From assembly GCA_035645095.1 (NCBI GenBank), contig DASQNG010000047.1:1-15461 (forward strand): a DNA stretch of 15,461 nucleotides, given 5' to 3'. This document shows positions 7,229 through 13,284 of this stretch, in pieces. The notes under the pieces were generated by a model that searched no databases, had not been told where the DNA came from, and saw only the letters and a program-made list of their open reading frames with translations. Origin of the DNA: Gaiellasilicea sp035645095 (GTDB taxonomy: Bacteria > Actinomycetota > Thermoleophilia > Gaiellales > Gaiellaceae). Position 1 is the stretch's first letter. Each line of letters begins with the position of its first letter. Made by a program: the position numbers and the translations under genes.

Positions 7229-7256
7229 CGGAGCCTGAGGCTCCGAGGTCTCGGAG
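7229..7256 (+). promoter_or_regulatory. Mutually exclusive hairpins after P1
   Basis: CGGAGCC (7229-7235) pairs with GGCTCCG (7239-7245) around a TGA loop. The segment CTCCGA (7241-7246) can instead pair with TCGGAG (7251-7256) around GGTC. The two stems share bases and cannot form together, an arrangement seen in attenuators. A plain terminator for P1 is the simpler reading; no U-tract is present. Confidence 0.45.
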
Positions 7257-7417
7257 GCTCGGTCTGCAGCTGTGTCCGCTGCATAGGAGACTCCGGTCGG
7301 CGAGCCGCGGGTCGCGGCCGATCGTTACCAGCGCGTGCGGAGCCGACGCGGCAGGTGGAGCAGGGGGTGGCATAACCCGTACCCGGAGTGGATACGAGAC
7401 GGGAGACCAGTGCCGAC

Positions 7418-7426
7418 GAGGAGGAG
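7418..7426 (+). promoter_or_regulatory. Ribosome-binding site fixing the Asp23 start
   Basis: GAGGAGGAG, with the GGAGG core 5 bases before ATG 7430, is the strongest ribosome site in the region. It selects this ATG over the in-frame GTG at 7388. Confidence 0.75.
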
Positions 7427-7429
7427 CAG

Positions 7430-7891
7430 ATGCCGGAAGAGAGTGCGCAGACAAGAGTGGCGAGCGGACGAAGCAGTGGGTCACGCGGCGACTCCTCGCC
7501 CCTCGCGACCGAACGCGGTACGACCACGATCAACGACACGGTCGTGACGAAGGTGGCGGCGATCGCCGCCCGTGAGACGAGCGGCGTGTACGACCTGGGT
7601 GGCGGCGCAGCCCGCGCTCTCGGCTCCGTGAGCGAGCGCGTCGGCGTCACGATGTCCGACGAGCGTTCGCGTGGCGTCTCGGTGGAGGTGGGCGAGCGGG
7701 AGGCGGCGGTCGACCTCACGATCGTGGTCGAGTACGGCGAGTCGATCCCACAGGTCGCCGACGCTGTTCGTGGGAACGTGATCAAGCGGATCGAGGGCAC
7801 TACGGGCCTCTCGGTGGCGGAGGTCAACATCGTCGTCAACGACCTGCACTTCCCGGGTGACGTCCAGACGGAGGAGTCCCGCGTCGTCTAG
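7430..7891 (+). CDS. Asp23/Gls24 family envelope stress response protein
   Basis: A 153-residue cytoplasmic protein. Residues 1-27 are a polar Ser/Arg/Glu tail. Residues 28-142 are a full Asp23 (DUF322) domain: ERGTTTINDTVV, KVAAIAARETSGVYDLGGG, and the later beta-helix-beta portion (VDLTIVVEYG, VRGNVIKRIEGTTG, VNIVVNDL). In Firmicutes, Asp23 is held at the membrane by AmaP and responds to alkaline or cell-wall stress; the two AmaP-like genes downstream make the same role likely here. The start is fixed by the GGAGG site 5 bases upstream. It leads a compact run with 9-base or negative spacing to the next genes. Confidence 0.9.
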   Translation: MPEESAQTRVASGRSSGSRGDSSPLATERGTTTINDTVVTKVAAIAARETSGVYDLGGGAARALGSVSERVGVTMSDERSRGVSVEVGEREAAVDLTIVVEYGESIPQVADAVRGNVIKRIEGTTGLSVAEVNIVVNDLHFPGDVQTEESRVV

Positions 7892-7900
7892 GCGGGCCCG

Positions 7901-8275
7901 ATGAGCCCCCTGAACGAAGCTCAGCCGGAGCGCCGGGCCGTTCCTTCGGAGCGGGTGATGCTCGCTCGCGTCGCGCTCGACGCCGCACTCCGCGTGACCG
8001 GTGTCGTCTCCGGGGACGCCGGGCGCTTCGGGACATGGGTGACGGCGGACGGGGAGGAGCGGCTGCCGGGCGTGCTGGTGACGGCTCGCGCCGGAGGCGG
8101 CTTCGCGGTCGAGCTCCATCTCGTCGCCCAGGTCGTCCCGCTCCACCCGCTCGCGGAGCGGATCCGGGAGCAGGTCGCGCGGGCCGCTGCCGGCGCCGGC
8201 CTCGCCGACGTGCTCGGCAACGTGGACGTCACGTTCGAGGACGTCGTCGAGCGCGCCGAGGTCGGTCTCCCGTGA
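7901..8275 (+). CDS. Second, shorter Asp23-like protein
   Basis: A 124-residue protein with no signal peptide or membrane segment. It reads as a divergent Asp23 fold: a helix (MLARVALDAALRVTGVVSG), a variable loop, then FAVELHLVAQ, a long helix (LAERIREQVARAAAGAGL) and a last strand (NVDVTFEDV). The N-terminal ERGxTTI-type motif of true Asp23 is missing. It lies 9 bases after the first Asp23 gene and overlaps the next gene by four bases (GTGA), so the products are probably made together and may assemble together. The fold assignment is by pattern, not by a database match. Confidence 0.8.
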   Translation: MSPLNEAQPERRAVPSERVMLARVALDAALRVTGVVSGDAGRFGTWVTADGEERLPGVLVTARAGGGFAVELHLVAQVVPLHPLAERIREQVARAAAGAGLADVLGNVDVTFEDVVERAEVGLP

Positions 8276-8868
8276 CGGTCCTGCTCCGCGTGCTGGCCCG
8301 GATCGTCGTGCTCGTGCTGCTCGTCATGCTCTCGCTCGGCGGGTTCGCGGTCGCCGTCTTCTCGATCCAGGGTGGTGACAGGCCCCTGAGCCTGCCCGGG
8401 CTCGCCGAGCAGGTGCTCCTGCCGGAGGCCGAGGACGACGTCGGCGGTTACCTCGCCCGGCTCGAGGCGCCCGGGCCGCTCGCGAAGCGCTCTGCGCTCG
8501 CCGGGGCCGGTGCCGTGCTGGCCGGCGCGCTGCTCCTCCTCGGCCTGCTCGCGCCTCGGCGCGAGCGCCTCGTGGTGTTCGACGAGGGAGCGCGGGGCAG
8601 GCTCGCTGCGCGTCGGCGGCCTCTGGCAGGCGCGGCGGAGGCGCTTGCGGGCCAGGTGCGCGGGGTCACCGACGCGAGGGCGCGCGTCCGCCCGCCCGGT
8701 CGCGTGCGCGGCGGGCAGTTGCGAGTGAGGGTGTCACGCCGACGGAGCCATCAGGACCGCGAGGTCGAAGAGCGCGTGCAAGGGGCGCTCGCGCCGCTCG
8801 TCGCCGCAGCCCCTGTGCGGCCCCGGGTGGAGGCCCGCGCCGCAAAGCGGGGGGCAAGAGTCGAGTGA
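8272..8868 (+). CDS. AmaP-like two-helix membrane protein 1
   Basis: A 198-residue protein. Membrane segments are at about 7-31 and 74-94, joined by an acidic 40-residue loop that is probably external. The C-terminal 100 residues are Arg-rich, probably cytoplasmic, and end in a strand-helix pattern resembling half an Asp23 domain (GQLRVRVS, REVEERVQGALAPLV). This is the architecture of AmaP/DUF6286-type anchors that hold Asp23 at the membrane. GTG 8272 is chosen because it gives a GTGA overlap with the previous gene and places the first helix right at the N-terminus. Earlier in-frame starts would add an Arg/Gly-rich shadow of the upstream gene. Confidence 0.8.
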   Translation: MTVLLRVLARIVVLVLLVMLSLGGFAVAVFSIQGGDRPLSLPGLAEQVLLPEAEDDVGGYLARLEAPGPLAKRSALAGAGAVLAGALLLLGLLAPRRERLVVFDEGARGRLAARRRPLAGAAEALAGQVRGVTDARARVRPPGRVRGGQLRVRVSRRRSHQDREVEERVQGALAPLVAAAPVRPRVEARAAKRGARVE

Positions 8869-9470
8869 CGATCCGTCAACGACTTCGGGGGCACGATTCG
8901 CCGTTCGCCAAGCTCGGGCTGCTGCTGCTCCTGCCGGTCGCCCTCGCGCTGATCTGGTACGGCCTGATGCTGGTGGCGCTCGCGTTCAAGGCGGATCCGG
9001 AGACGGTGAACGCGATCAGCGGCTACCGCAGCGCCTACAACTTCCTCGCGGGGCTCGTTCCGGCCGACTTCACGAGCACTGTGCGTCTGATCACCGGGCT
9101 CGGCGGCTTCGCAGCCTTCCTGCTCTTCGGCCTCCTCGCCCTGAAGCAGGTGCCCCAGCCGTACCTGGCTCGCGGAGCGCTGACCCTCGGCGAGGACGAC
9201 CGTGGCACGTCCACTGTCGAGCCGCGGGCGATCGAGCGGGCAGCCGAGGTGGCGGCCCGCGTTCACCCCGCCGTCACCGACGCCACCGGGCGGTACATCG
9301 AGAACGGCATCGAGCTGGAGATAGACGTGAAACGGGCGGCTGGCCTGCCGGAAACCCTGCGCGAGGTACAGCAGCGTGTGGGCGAGGCTCTTCGGCAGCA
9401 CGACCTGCCCGAGTGTCCGGTCAGCGTGACGCTCGCCGGTTTCGACAGTGGAGGAAGGGAGCTCGAATGA
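8865..9470 (+). CDS. AmaP-like two-helix membrane protein 2
   Basis: A 201-residue protein with the same plan as its upstream neighbour. Membrane segments are at about 17-42 and 73-94, and a C-terminal cytoplasmic domain (about 98-195) has ELEIDVKRAAG, LREVQQRVGEALRQHDL and PVSVTLAGF, the strand-helix-strand pattern of the Asp23/AmaP C-terminal half. It is probably a partner or duplicate membrane anchor for the Asp23 proteins. The GTG start overlaps the previous stop (GTGA), and its own stop overlaps the next gene (ATGA). The two AmaP-like proteins have diverged strongly; similarity is in layout more than in residues. Confidence 0.8.
   Translation: MTIRQRLRGHDSPFAKLGLLLLLPVALALIWYGLMLVALAFKADPETVNAISGYRSAYNFLAGLVPADFTSTVRLITGLGGFAAFLLFGLLALKQVPQPYLARGALTLGEDDRGTSTVEPRAIERAAEVAARVHPAVTDATGRYIENGIELEIDVKRAAGLPETLREVQQRVGEALRQHDLPECPVSVTLAGFDSGGRELE
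9456..9461 (+). promoter_or_regulatory. Ribosome-binding site fixing the start of the 68-residue protein
   Basis: AGGGAG, preceded by GGAGG at 9450-9454, lies 5 bases before ATG 9467. It selects this ATG, which overlaps the previous stop as ATGA. Confidence 0.7.
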
Positions 9471-9673
9471 TGACATCAAGCCAGTTCGCAGCGGCGCTGG
9501 GATTCGCCTTCGTGGCGGTCTGGATCGCCGTCGGTTTCGGTTCGGCAGTGCTCTGCCTGGTCGGTGCCGCTGTCTTCTACGCGGCGGTGCTCCTCGTGCG
9601 CGGCGACGTGGACCTGGCGGAGGTGCAAACCCGGCTCGGAGGCCGCGGCGGCAGAGCCTCGACCCTGCGCTGA
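9467..9673 (+). CDS. Small two-helix membrane protein of the Asp23 operon (DUF2273-like)
   Basis: A 68-residue protein. Residues 7-44 form a helical hairpin of two membrane segments (AAALGFAFVAVWIAVG and AVLCLVGAAVFYAAVLL). A short polar tail with GDVDLAEVQTRLGGRGGR follows. Small two-helix proteins of this size (DUF2273) accompany Asp23 and AmaP in Firmicutes; position and topology fit, but the sequence is too short to be sure of the family. ATGA overlap with the upstream gene. Glutamate dehydrogenase begins 9 bases after its stop. Confidence 0.75.
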   Translation: MMTSSQFAAALGFAFVAVWIAVGFGSAVLCLVGAAVFYAAVLLVRGDVDLAEVQTRLGGRGGRASTLR

Positions 9674-9682
9674 GTTGTCGGG

Positions 9683-10978
9683 ATGAGCGACCACGCGGCC
9701 ACCGCACCCGACGATCCGGGCGTCGAGGCGGCGCTCGCGGGCGAGCCGACCTCCTTCGAGGCGGTCACGCTCTTCTTCGACCGGGCTGCCGACCACGTCG
9801 GCCTCGACGACGAGCTGCGGAGCGTGCTGCGGAGCTCCTACCGGGAGATCCGCGTGCAGGTGCCGGTCCGGATGGACGACGGCGACCTGAACGTGTATGT
9901 CGGCTACCGCGTCCAGCACAACGGCGCGCGCGGCCCCTACAAGGGCGGCATCCGCTACCACCCCGACGCCGACCTCGACGAGGTGCGCGCCCTCGCCGCG
10001 CTGATGACCTGGAAGACGGCGCTGGTCGACGTGCCCTTCGGCGGCGCCAAGGGAGGCGTGCAGGTCGACGTGACGCGGTTGAGCGAGCACGAGCGGCAGC
10101 GACTGACCCGCCGCTTCACTCTCGCCATCAGCTACGTGCTCGGCCAGAACCGCGACATCCCGGCGCCGGACGTGAACACGAACGCGCAGACGATGGCCTG
10201 GATGATGGACGCCTACTCGAGCCGCTACGGCTACACGCCGGCGATCGTCACCGGCAAGCCGGTCGAGCTCGGCGGTTCTCTCGGTCGGGAGGCGGCGACC
10301 GGGCGCGGTGTCGTGCACTGCCTCAGCGAGGCGGCGGGCACGCTCGGCCTTGAACTGGAGGGCGCGACGGTTGCGATCCAGGGGTTCGGCAACGTCGGCT
10401 CGTGGGTCGCGCGCATCCTCGGCGACCTCGGTTGCCGGGTCGTCGCGGTCTCCGACGTCCGCGGCGGCGTGCATGCCTCCGGCGGGCTCGACGTCGGGCG
10501 GCTGCTCGACCACGTGCGCGAGGCGGGAACCGTCGTCGGCGCGCCGGAGTGCGAAGAGTTGACGAACGCGGAGCTGCTCGAGCTGGACGTGGACGTGCTC
10601 GTCCCGGCCGCGCTCGACCGCGTGATCAACCGTGAGAACGCCGACCGGATCCGGGCGCGTACGGTCGTGGAGGCCGCGAACCATCCGGTCACCGCGGCAG
10701 CCGACGAGATGCTGCACGACCGCGGCGTCACCGTGATCCCCGACATCCTCGCGAACGCCGGCGGCGTCACGGTCAGCTACTTCGAGTGGGCGCAGAACAT
10801 CCAGCAGTTCCGCTGGGACGAGGAGCAGGTGAACAGGGAGCTCTGCAAGCGGATGACCTCGGCGTGGCAGCGGGTGCACGCCCGCGCCGAGACCGACGGG
10901 CTGTCGCTCCGCACCGGCGCGTACTGCCTCGCGGTCGGCGATGTGGCACAGGCGGTCCGGCTGCGCGGGTACGTCTAG
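9683..10978 (+). CDS. gdhA: Glutamate dehydrogenase (Glu/Leu/Phe/Val dehydrogenase family)
   Basis: Catalyses reversible oxidative deamination of glutamate to 2-oxoglutarate and ammonia with NAD(P). At 431 residues it has the length of the hexameric bacterial/archaeal enzymes. The substrate lysines are in GPYKGG (Lys87), TWKTA (Lys111) and GGAKGG (Lys123). The catalytic Asp is in PAPDVNT (Asp163). The Rossmann motif GFGNVGS is at 234-240, and the substrate-pocket serine is in GGVTVSYFEW (about 385). Retention of Lys87 and this Ser fits glutamate rather than leucine or phenylalanine, but this is inferred. The ATG has a weak ribosome site and lies 9 bases after the Asp23-operon membrane gene, so it may depend on read-through and coupling from that operon. 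Confidence 0.95.
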   Translation: MSDHAATAPDDPGVEAALAGEPTSFEAVTLFFDRAADHVGLDDELRSVLRSSYREIRVQVPVRMDDGDLNVYVGYRVQHNGARGPYKGGIRYHPDADLDEVRALAALMTWKTALVDVPFGGAKGGVQVDVTRLSEHERQRLTRRFTLAISYVLGQNRDIPAPDVNTNAQTMAWMMDAYSSRYGYTPAIVTGKPVELGGSLGREAATGRGVVHCLSEAAGTLGLELEGATVAIQGFGNVGSWVARILGDLGCRVVAVSDVRGGVHASGGLDVGRLLDHVREAGTVVGAPECEELTNAELLELDVDVLVPAALDRVINRENADRIRARTVVEAANHPVTAAADEMLHDRGVTVIPDILANAGGVTVSYFEWAQNIQQFRWDEEQVNRELCKRMTSAWQRVHARAETDGLSLRTGAYCLAVGDVAQAVRLRGYV

Positions 10979-10983
10979 TTGTC

Positions 10984-11030
10984 GCACGTCGAAGGCGTGC
11001 GGCTCCCGCACCGAAGAGAGTGCCGCACGC
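10984..11030 (+). terminator. Overlapping hairpins after glutamate dehydrogenase
   Basis: GCGTGCGGC (10995-11003) and GCCGCACGC (11022-11030) form a perfect 9-bp stem with an 18-base loop. The same bases can also form GTGCGG/CCGCAC (10997-11002 with 11006-11011, loop CTC... three bases) or GCACG/CGTGC (10984-10988 with 10996-11000). Probably the operon terminator. There is no U-tract; AACCCAAAG follows. Confidence 0.55.
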
Positions 11031-11042
11031 GTTAACCCAAAG

Positions 11043-11186
11043 ATGAAGCTCTTTCGCCGCCGCCGACCAGCAGTGGAGATGCCCGCCCCGGCGCCGGCGT
11101 TCCGGCGTCGCTCCTGGCTTGAGTTCCAGCGTCACCTCGACCCGCTCTCCCGGCCGAAGCCGCTGCCTCCCTCCAGCTCTCGCTGA
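11043..11186 (+). CDS. Possible 47-residue Arg/Pro-rich peptide
   Basis: An ATG-started frame, MKLFRRRRPAVEMPAPAP onwards, ending SRPKPLPPSSSR. It is strongly basic, with no hydrophobic segment and no Cys. Third codon positions are mostly G or C (roughly four in five), as in the real genes here, and it fits between the glutamate dehydrogenase hairpins and the convergent tdk without overlapping either. The ribosome site is poor (AAAG). I do not recognise it. It could be a small nucleic-acid-binding peptide or chance. Confidence 0.35.
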   Translation: MKLFRRRRPAVEMPAPAPAFRRRSWLEFQRHLDPLSRPKPLPPSSSR

Positions 11187-11195
11187 GGAGTCGCG

Positions 11196-11789
11196 TCAGG
11201 CGGCGACGGCGAGACCGGTTCCGGCCTCGTGGCAGTCGCGGCACCGTGCCTCGTACTGCTCGTTCGCCCCAACGACGATCGTCTCGCCGGAGTACGGTGC
11301 GGGCGCGCCGTCGACGAGCCGCTGCGTGGTCGTCGCGGGGCCGCCGCAACGGTGGCAGACCGCCTGCAACTTGTCGACGAACTCCGCGTGCGCGAGCAGC
11401 TCGGGCATCGCGCCGAAGGGGAGGCGACGGAAGTCCTGGTCGAGCCCCGCCGCGACCACGCGCACGCCGGCGTCGGCGAGCGCGAGCGCCGCGCCGACGA
11501 CCTCGGTGTGGAAAAACTGCACCTCGTCGATCCCGACCACCTCGTGTCCGTTGGCCCGCGCCACGAGCTCCGGCACGCTCGCCACCGGCACGCCCCGCAT
11601 CCGCGCGCCGGCGTGACTGACGACGTCGGTCGCGTCGTAGCGGGCGTCGATCCGCGGCTTGAAGATCACGACTCGCTGTCCTGCGATCTCCGCGCGGCGC
11701 AGGCGGCGGATCATCTCCTCGCTCTTGCCGCTGAACATCGGGCCGCAGATCACCTCGAGCCAGCCGCCGTTCGGGGTGTGCCGGATCAC
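11196..11789 (-). CDS. tdk: Thymidine kinase (type II, zinc-binding)
   Basis: Phosphorylates thymidine with ATP to dTMP in pyrimidine salvage; cytoplasmic, usually a tetramer. The 197-residue length is normal for the family. The P-loop is GPMFSGKS (16-23), followed by FKPRID (43-48), the catalytic Glu in DEVQFF (Glu89), and AGLDQDFRRLPFG (114-126). Four zinc Cys are in two pairs, CHRC (145/148) and CRDC (183/186). The lasso segment before GANEQYEARC carries the expected thymidine-binding Tyr region. GTG start with GGAG four bases upstream. It lies 35 bases downstream of another minus-strand gene and may be co-transcribed with it. Confidence 0.95.
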   Translation of the reverse strand: MIRHTPNGGWLEVICGPMFSGKSEEMIRRLRRAEIAGQRVVIFKPRIDARYDATDVVSHAGARMRGVPVASVPELVARANGHEVVGIDEVQFFHTEVVGAALALADAGVRVVAAGLDQDFRRLPFGAMPELLAHAEFVDKLQAVCHRCGGPATTTQRLVDGAPAPYSGETIVVGANEQYEARCRDCHEAGTGLAVAA

Positions 11790-11824
11790 GGGGCTCCAAT
11801 CTAGTGGCGGCGTCGGCCGGAGCG

Positions 11825-12241
11825 TCAGGTCCTGGCTGCCTCGACCGCAGTCGGGGGATGCTGCGCGTTCAGGTACAGGCAGCGGCGTCCGTCGAGTAGG
11901 GGCGACCGTCCAACCGTGGCTACGCGGTACTCACTGTCGCCGTAGGTGACGAGGTCACCGCGCTTGGTCCTCGCGGCCGCGTCTGCCTGGTGGAGCCGGT
12001 ATCCCGTCGGTGACGGCAGGAACAGCCAGACCGCCTGGCCCTCGGCGGCCGGTGCGGCTCTGGCGGCGGGGTTGCCTGTCTCGTGCGCCTCGGCAAGCCG
12101 GCGGACGGTGGTGAGGATCTCATCGATTCGCGCCTCCAGTCGGTTCAGCGGCGCCGTCGGCTGGCCGCTGAAGAGCAAGTACGGCAGACGGGAACCCTGT
12201 GCTGCAGCTTCCCCGATCACCGCGCGCATACCGCCCGCCAT
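11825..12241 (-). CDS. Hypothetical protein with N-terminal helix and C-terminal beta domain
   Basis: A 138-residue cytoplasmic protein that I cannot name. Residues 32-55 (NRLEARIDEILTTVRRLAEA) form a charged helix, possibly a coiled coil. A low-complexity Ala/Pro linker (56-68) follows, then a compact beta domain (70-125) with VWLFLPSPTGYRL, DLVTYGDSEYRVATVG and RRCLYLNAQ. It looks conserved in style and has coding-like base use. The start is unsure: ATG 12241, ATG 12229 and a GTG shortly after are all possible, and none has a strong ribosome site. An inverted repeat (12246-12258) sits just before the first ATG. tdk follows 35 bases downstream on the same strand. Confidence 0.65.
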   Translation of the reverse strand: MAGGMRAVIGEAAAQGSRLPYLLFSGQPTAPLNRLEARIDEILTTVRRLAEAHETGNPAARAAPAAEGQAVWLFLPSPTGYRLHQADAAARTKRGDLVTYGDSEYRVATVGRSPLLDGRRCLYLNAQHPPTAVEAART

Positions 12242-12245
12242 GGGA

Positions 12246-12258
12246 TCTCGATTCGAGA
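12246..12258. promoter_or_regulatory. Inverted repeat before the minus-strand hypothetical gene
   Basis: TCTCGA-T-TCGAGA is a perfect 6-bp inverted repeat with one central base, 4 bases from the ATG at 12241. It is placed where an operator for the minus-strand genes could be. Six-base arms can arise by chance. Confidence 0.3.
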
Positions 12259-12415
12259 CCGAGGCAGAACCCCCTCTAGCCGGCGGTGCGAGCGCATGCT
12301 TGGGGCGTGCCTGAAGCGTCGTCTCTCGGCCAACGTGGTGATCACAGGCCGGTCGATCTTTCTTCCTGAGGCGAACTGGAGGGTGACCCGAAGCTGCTGT
12401 GCGAGGAGGAGATAG

Positions 12416-12430
12416 GCGTCGCGCCGACGC
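12416..12430. repeat. GCGTCG/CGACGC hairpin
   Basis: GCGTCG (12416-12421) and CGACGC (12425-12430) pair around a CGC loop. A further GCGTCG copy follows at 12434-12439. Confidence 0.35.
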
Positions 12431-12492
12431 GGAGCGTCGTGGCGAGAGTGCTTCTGCTGGGGGACTCGGCGACGCACTGACCCAGTGATGCT

Positions 12493-12506
12493 CGCGTCCG
12501 GACGCG
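12493..12506. promoter_or_regulatory. Perfect 14-bp palindrome
   Basis: CGCGTCCGGACGCG is fully self-complementary with no central gap. It lies in gene-poor DNA upstream of P2, as expected for a dimeric regulator site, but no regulator is identified. Confidence 0.4.
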
Positions 12507-12600
12507 TGGTGCTGCAGTGCTGTTGCTCAAAGCCGCTCTCTTTCGCCCTGGCGCTCGGTGGAGTGTGCGAACTTTGTAAGAACTGCGAGGGCGAGGGTTC

Positions 12601-12628
12601 TCTTGCGCTCATGCCGGGAGACGCAAGA
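12601..12628 (+). ncRNA. Stem-loop, possible structured RNA or terminator
   Basis: TCTTGCG (12601-12607) pairs with CGCAAGA (12622-12628). CTC/GAG pairs extend the stem inward past a bulged A, and GGT/ACC extend it outward past a two-base bulge, closing a 7-base loop. It is the most RNA-like element of the gene-poor stretch. Family unknown. Confidence 0.3.
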
Positions 12629-13062
12629 ACCGAAAGAGGATGCGTGGGCGCGCCGCGGGAGTCCCTGAGGCCCCTTACGACGACCAGGAGCGCCTTCGGG
12701 GGAAAGGCAGCTCGGACGGGTCCGTCGCCGGCGCGCCCACACTCTCTGCCTGGGCGTCGGCCGGCTCGTCCAAACCGCCGACCAAACACGCGCAACGCGG
12801 CCCTAACAGGTGCGGGCTCTGCGTGAAGCCGCACGGTGGGACGAGGAGCGCTACTGAACCGCGCCACGGCGCGAGTCGGCGCGGGGCGGCGGCTTCCCCC
12901 GTCCGAGGGATGCAGGCGCGCGACCGCTCCGGCACACTCGGATGCGCTGATCTGACGCAGCAGCTGGTGGGGTTCCAAACAAAAGTCGGAGGTCATGCGT
13001 CCTACGAGTTTCCAGGGACGGATGATTGCTCCGCAGGTCGAGGAGGCGGGTGACGGCTACCG

Positions 13063-13284
13063 ATGGCGACGTTTGAAGAACCGACTCGCGACATGCGGCT
13101 CGCAGGGCTTCCGTCCCCGGCGCTACGCGGTGACGCCCACCGCTACCCGTACGGTACGGCCGAGGATCATCGCAAGCCTCTCGGCAGTCGACGTACCGGA
13201 GTCACCGTCCTCGCCACGATTCTGCTCACCCAGCTGCTCTGGTTCGGGACGATTGCCTATCTGTGCATGAGGTTGCTGGGGTAG
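13063..13284 (+). CDS. Small tail-anchored membrane protein (P2), related to P1
   Basis: A 73-residue protein of unknown function. Residues 1-44 are hydrophilic; residues 46-72 are one C-terminal membrane segment, ATILLTQLLWFGTIAYL, ending at the stop. Aligned by eye with P1 over 23 residues, 13 are identical, giving LxxILLxQLxWxGxxAYLxxxLL, and both proteins begin MAT(I/F)EE. The shared pattern, including Gln, Trp and Tyr inside the membrane segment, is the main reason to call this a gene. The nearest good ribosome site (GAGGAGG) is about 15 bases upstream, further than usual. Downstream is the ferritin-like gene on the same strand. Confidence 0.65.
   Translation: MATFEEPTRDMRLAGLPSPALRGDAHRYPYGTAEDHRKPLGSRRTGVTVLATILLTQLLWFGTIAYLCMRLLG

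Larger units (their letters stand above)
12242..13062. other. 821-base gene-poor stretch with palindromes
   Basis: No frame on either strand has a convincing combination of start, ribosome site, codon use and protein-like composition. Long frames exist but read as Arg/Pro/Ser-rich shadows. Base composition is more mixed than in flanking genes. It contains the palindromes and hairpins listed separately (12246-12258, 12416-12430, 12493-12506, 12601-12628) and short Cys-rich frames (VCELCKNCEGEG near 12563 and RCGLCVKPHGG near 12810). It may hold promoters, a non-coding RNA or a decayed gene. I see no tRNA, tmRNA, RNase P or SRP RNA signature. Confidence 0.5.

Noticed and set aside
6646..7839. 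397-codon minus-strand frame over P1 and Asp23
   Set aside because: Antisense to Asp23, with no ribosome site and Pro/Arg/Ser-rich low-complexity sequence.
9476..11011. 511-codon open frame on the minus strand
   Set aside because: Antisense to glutamate dehydrogenase, whose catalytic motifs are intact. The antisense product has no recognisable domain.
12481..12640. CRISPR or other repeat array suggested by several palindromes
   Set aside because: The palindromes differ in sequence and spacing; there is no repeated unit.
12217..12996. 259-codon minus-strand frame in the gene-poor stretch
   Set aside because: No domain, odd composition, no good ribosome site, and it overlaps the start of the hypothetical gene. 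Kept only as part of the gene-poor description.
12640..13053. 137-codon plus-strand frame containing RCGLCVKPHGG
   Set aside because: Third-position GC is only moderately raised, the sequence is Gly/Ser/Arg-rich without structure, and the AAAGAGG run touches the ATG with no spacer.
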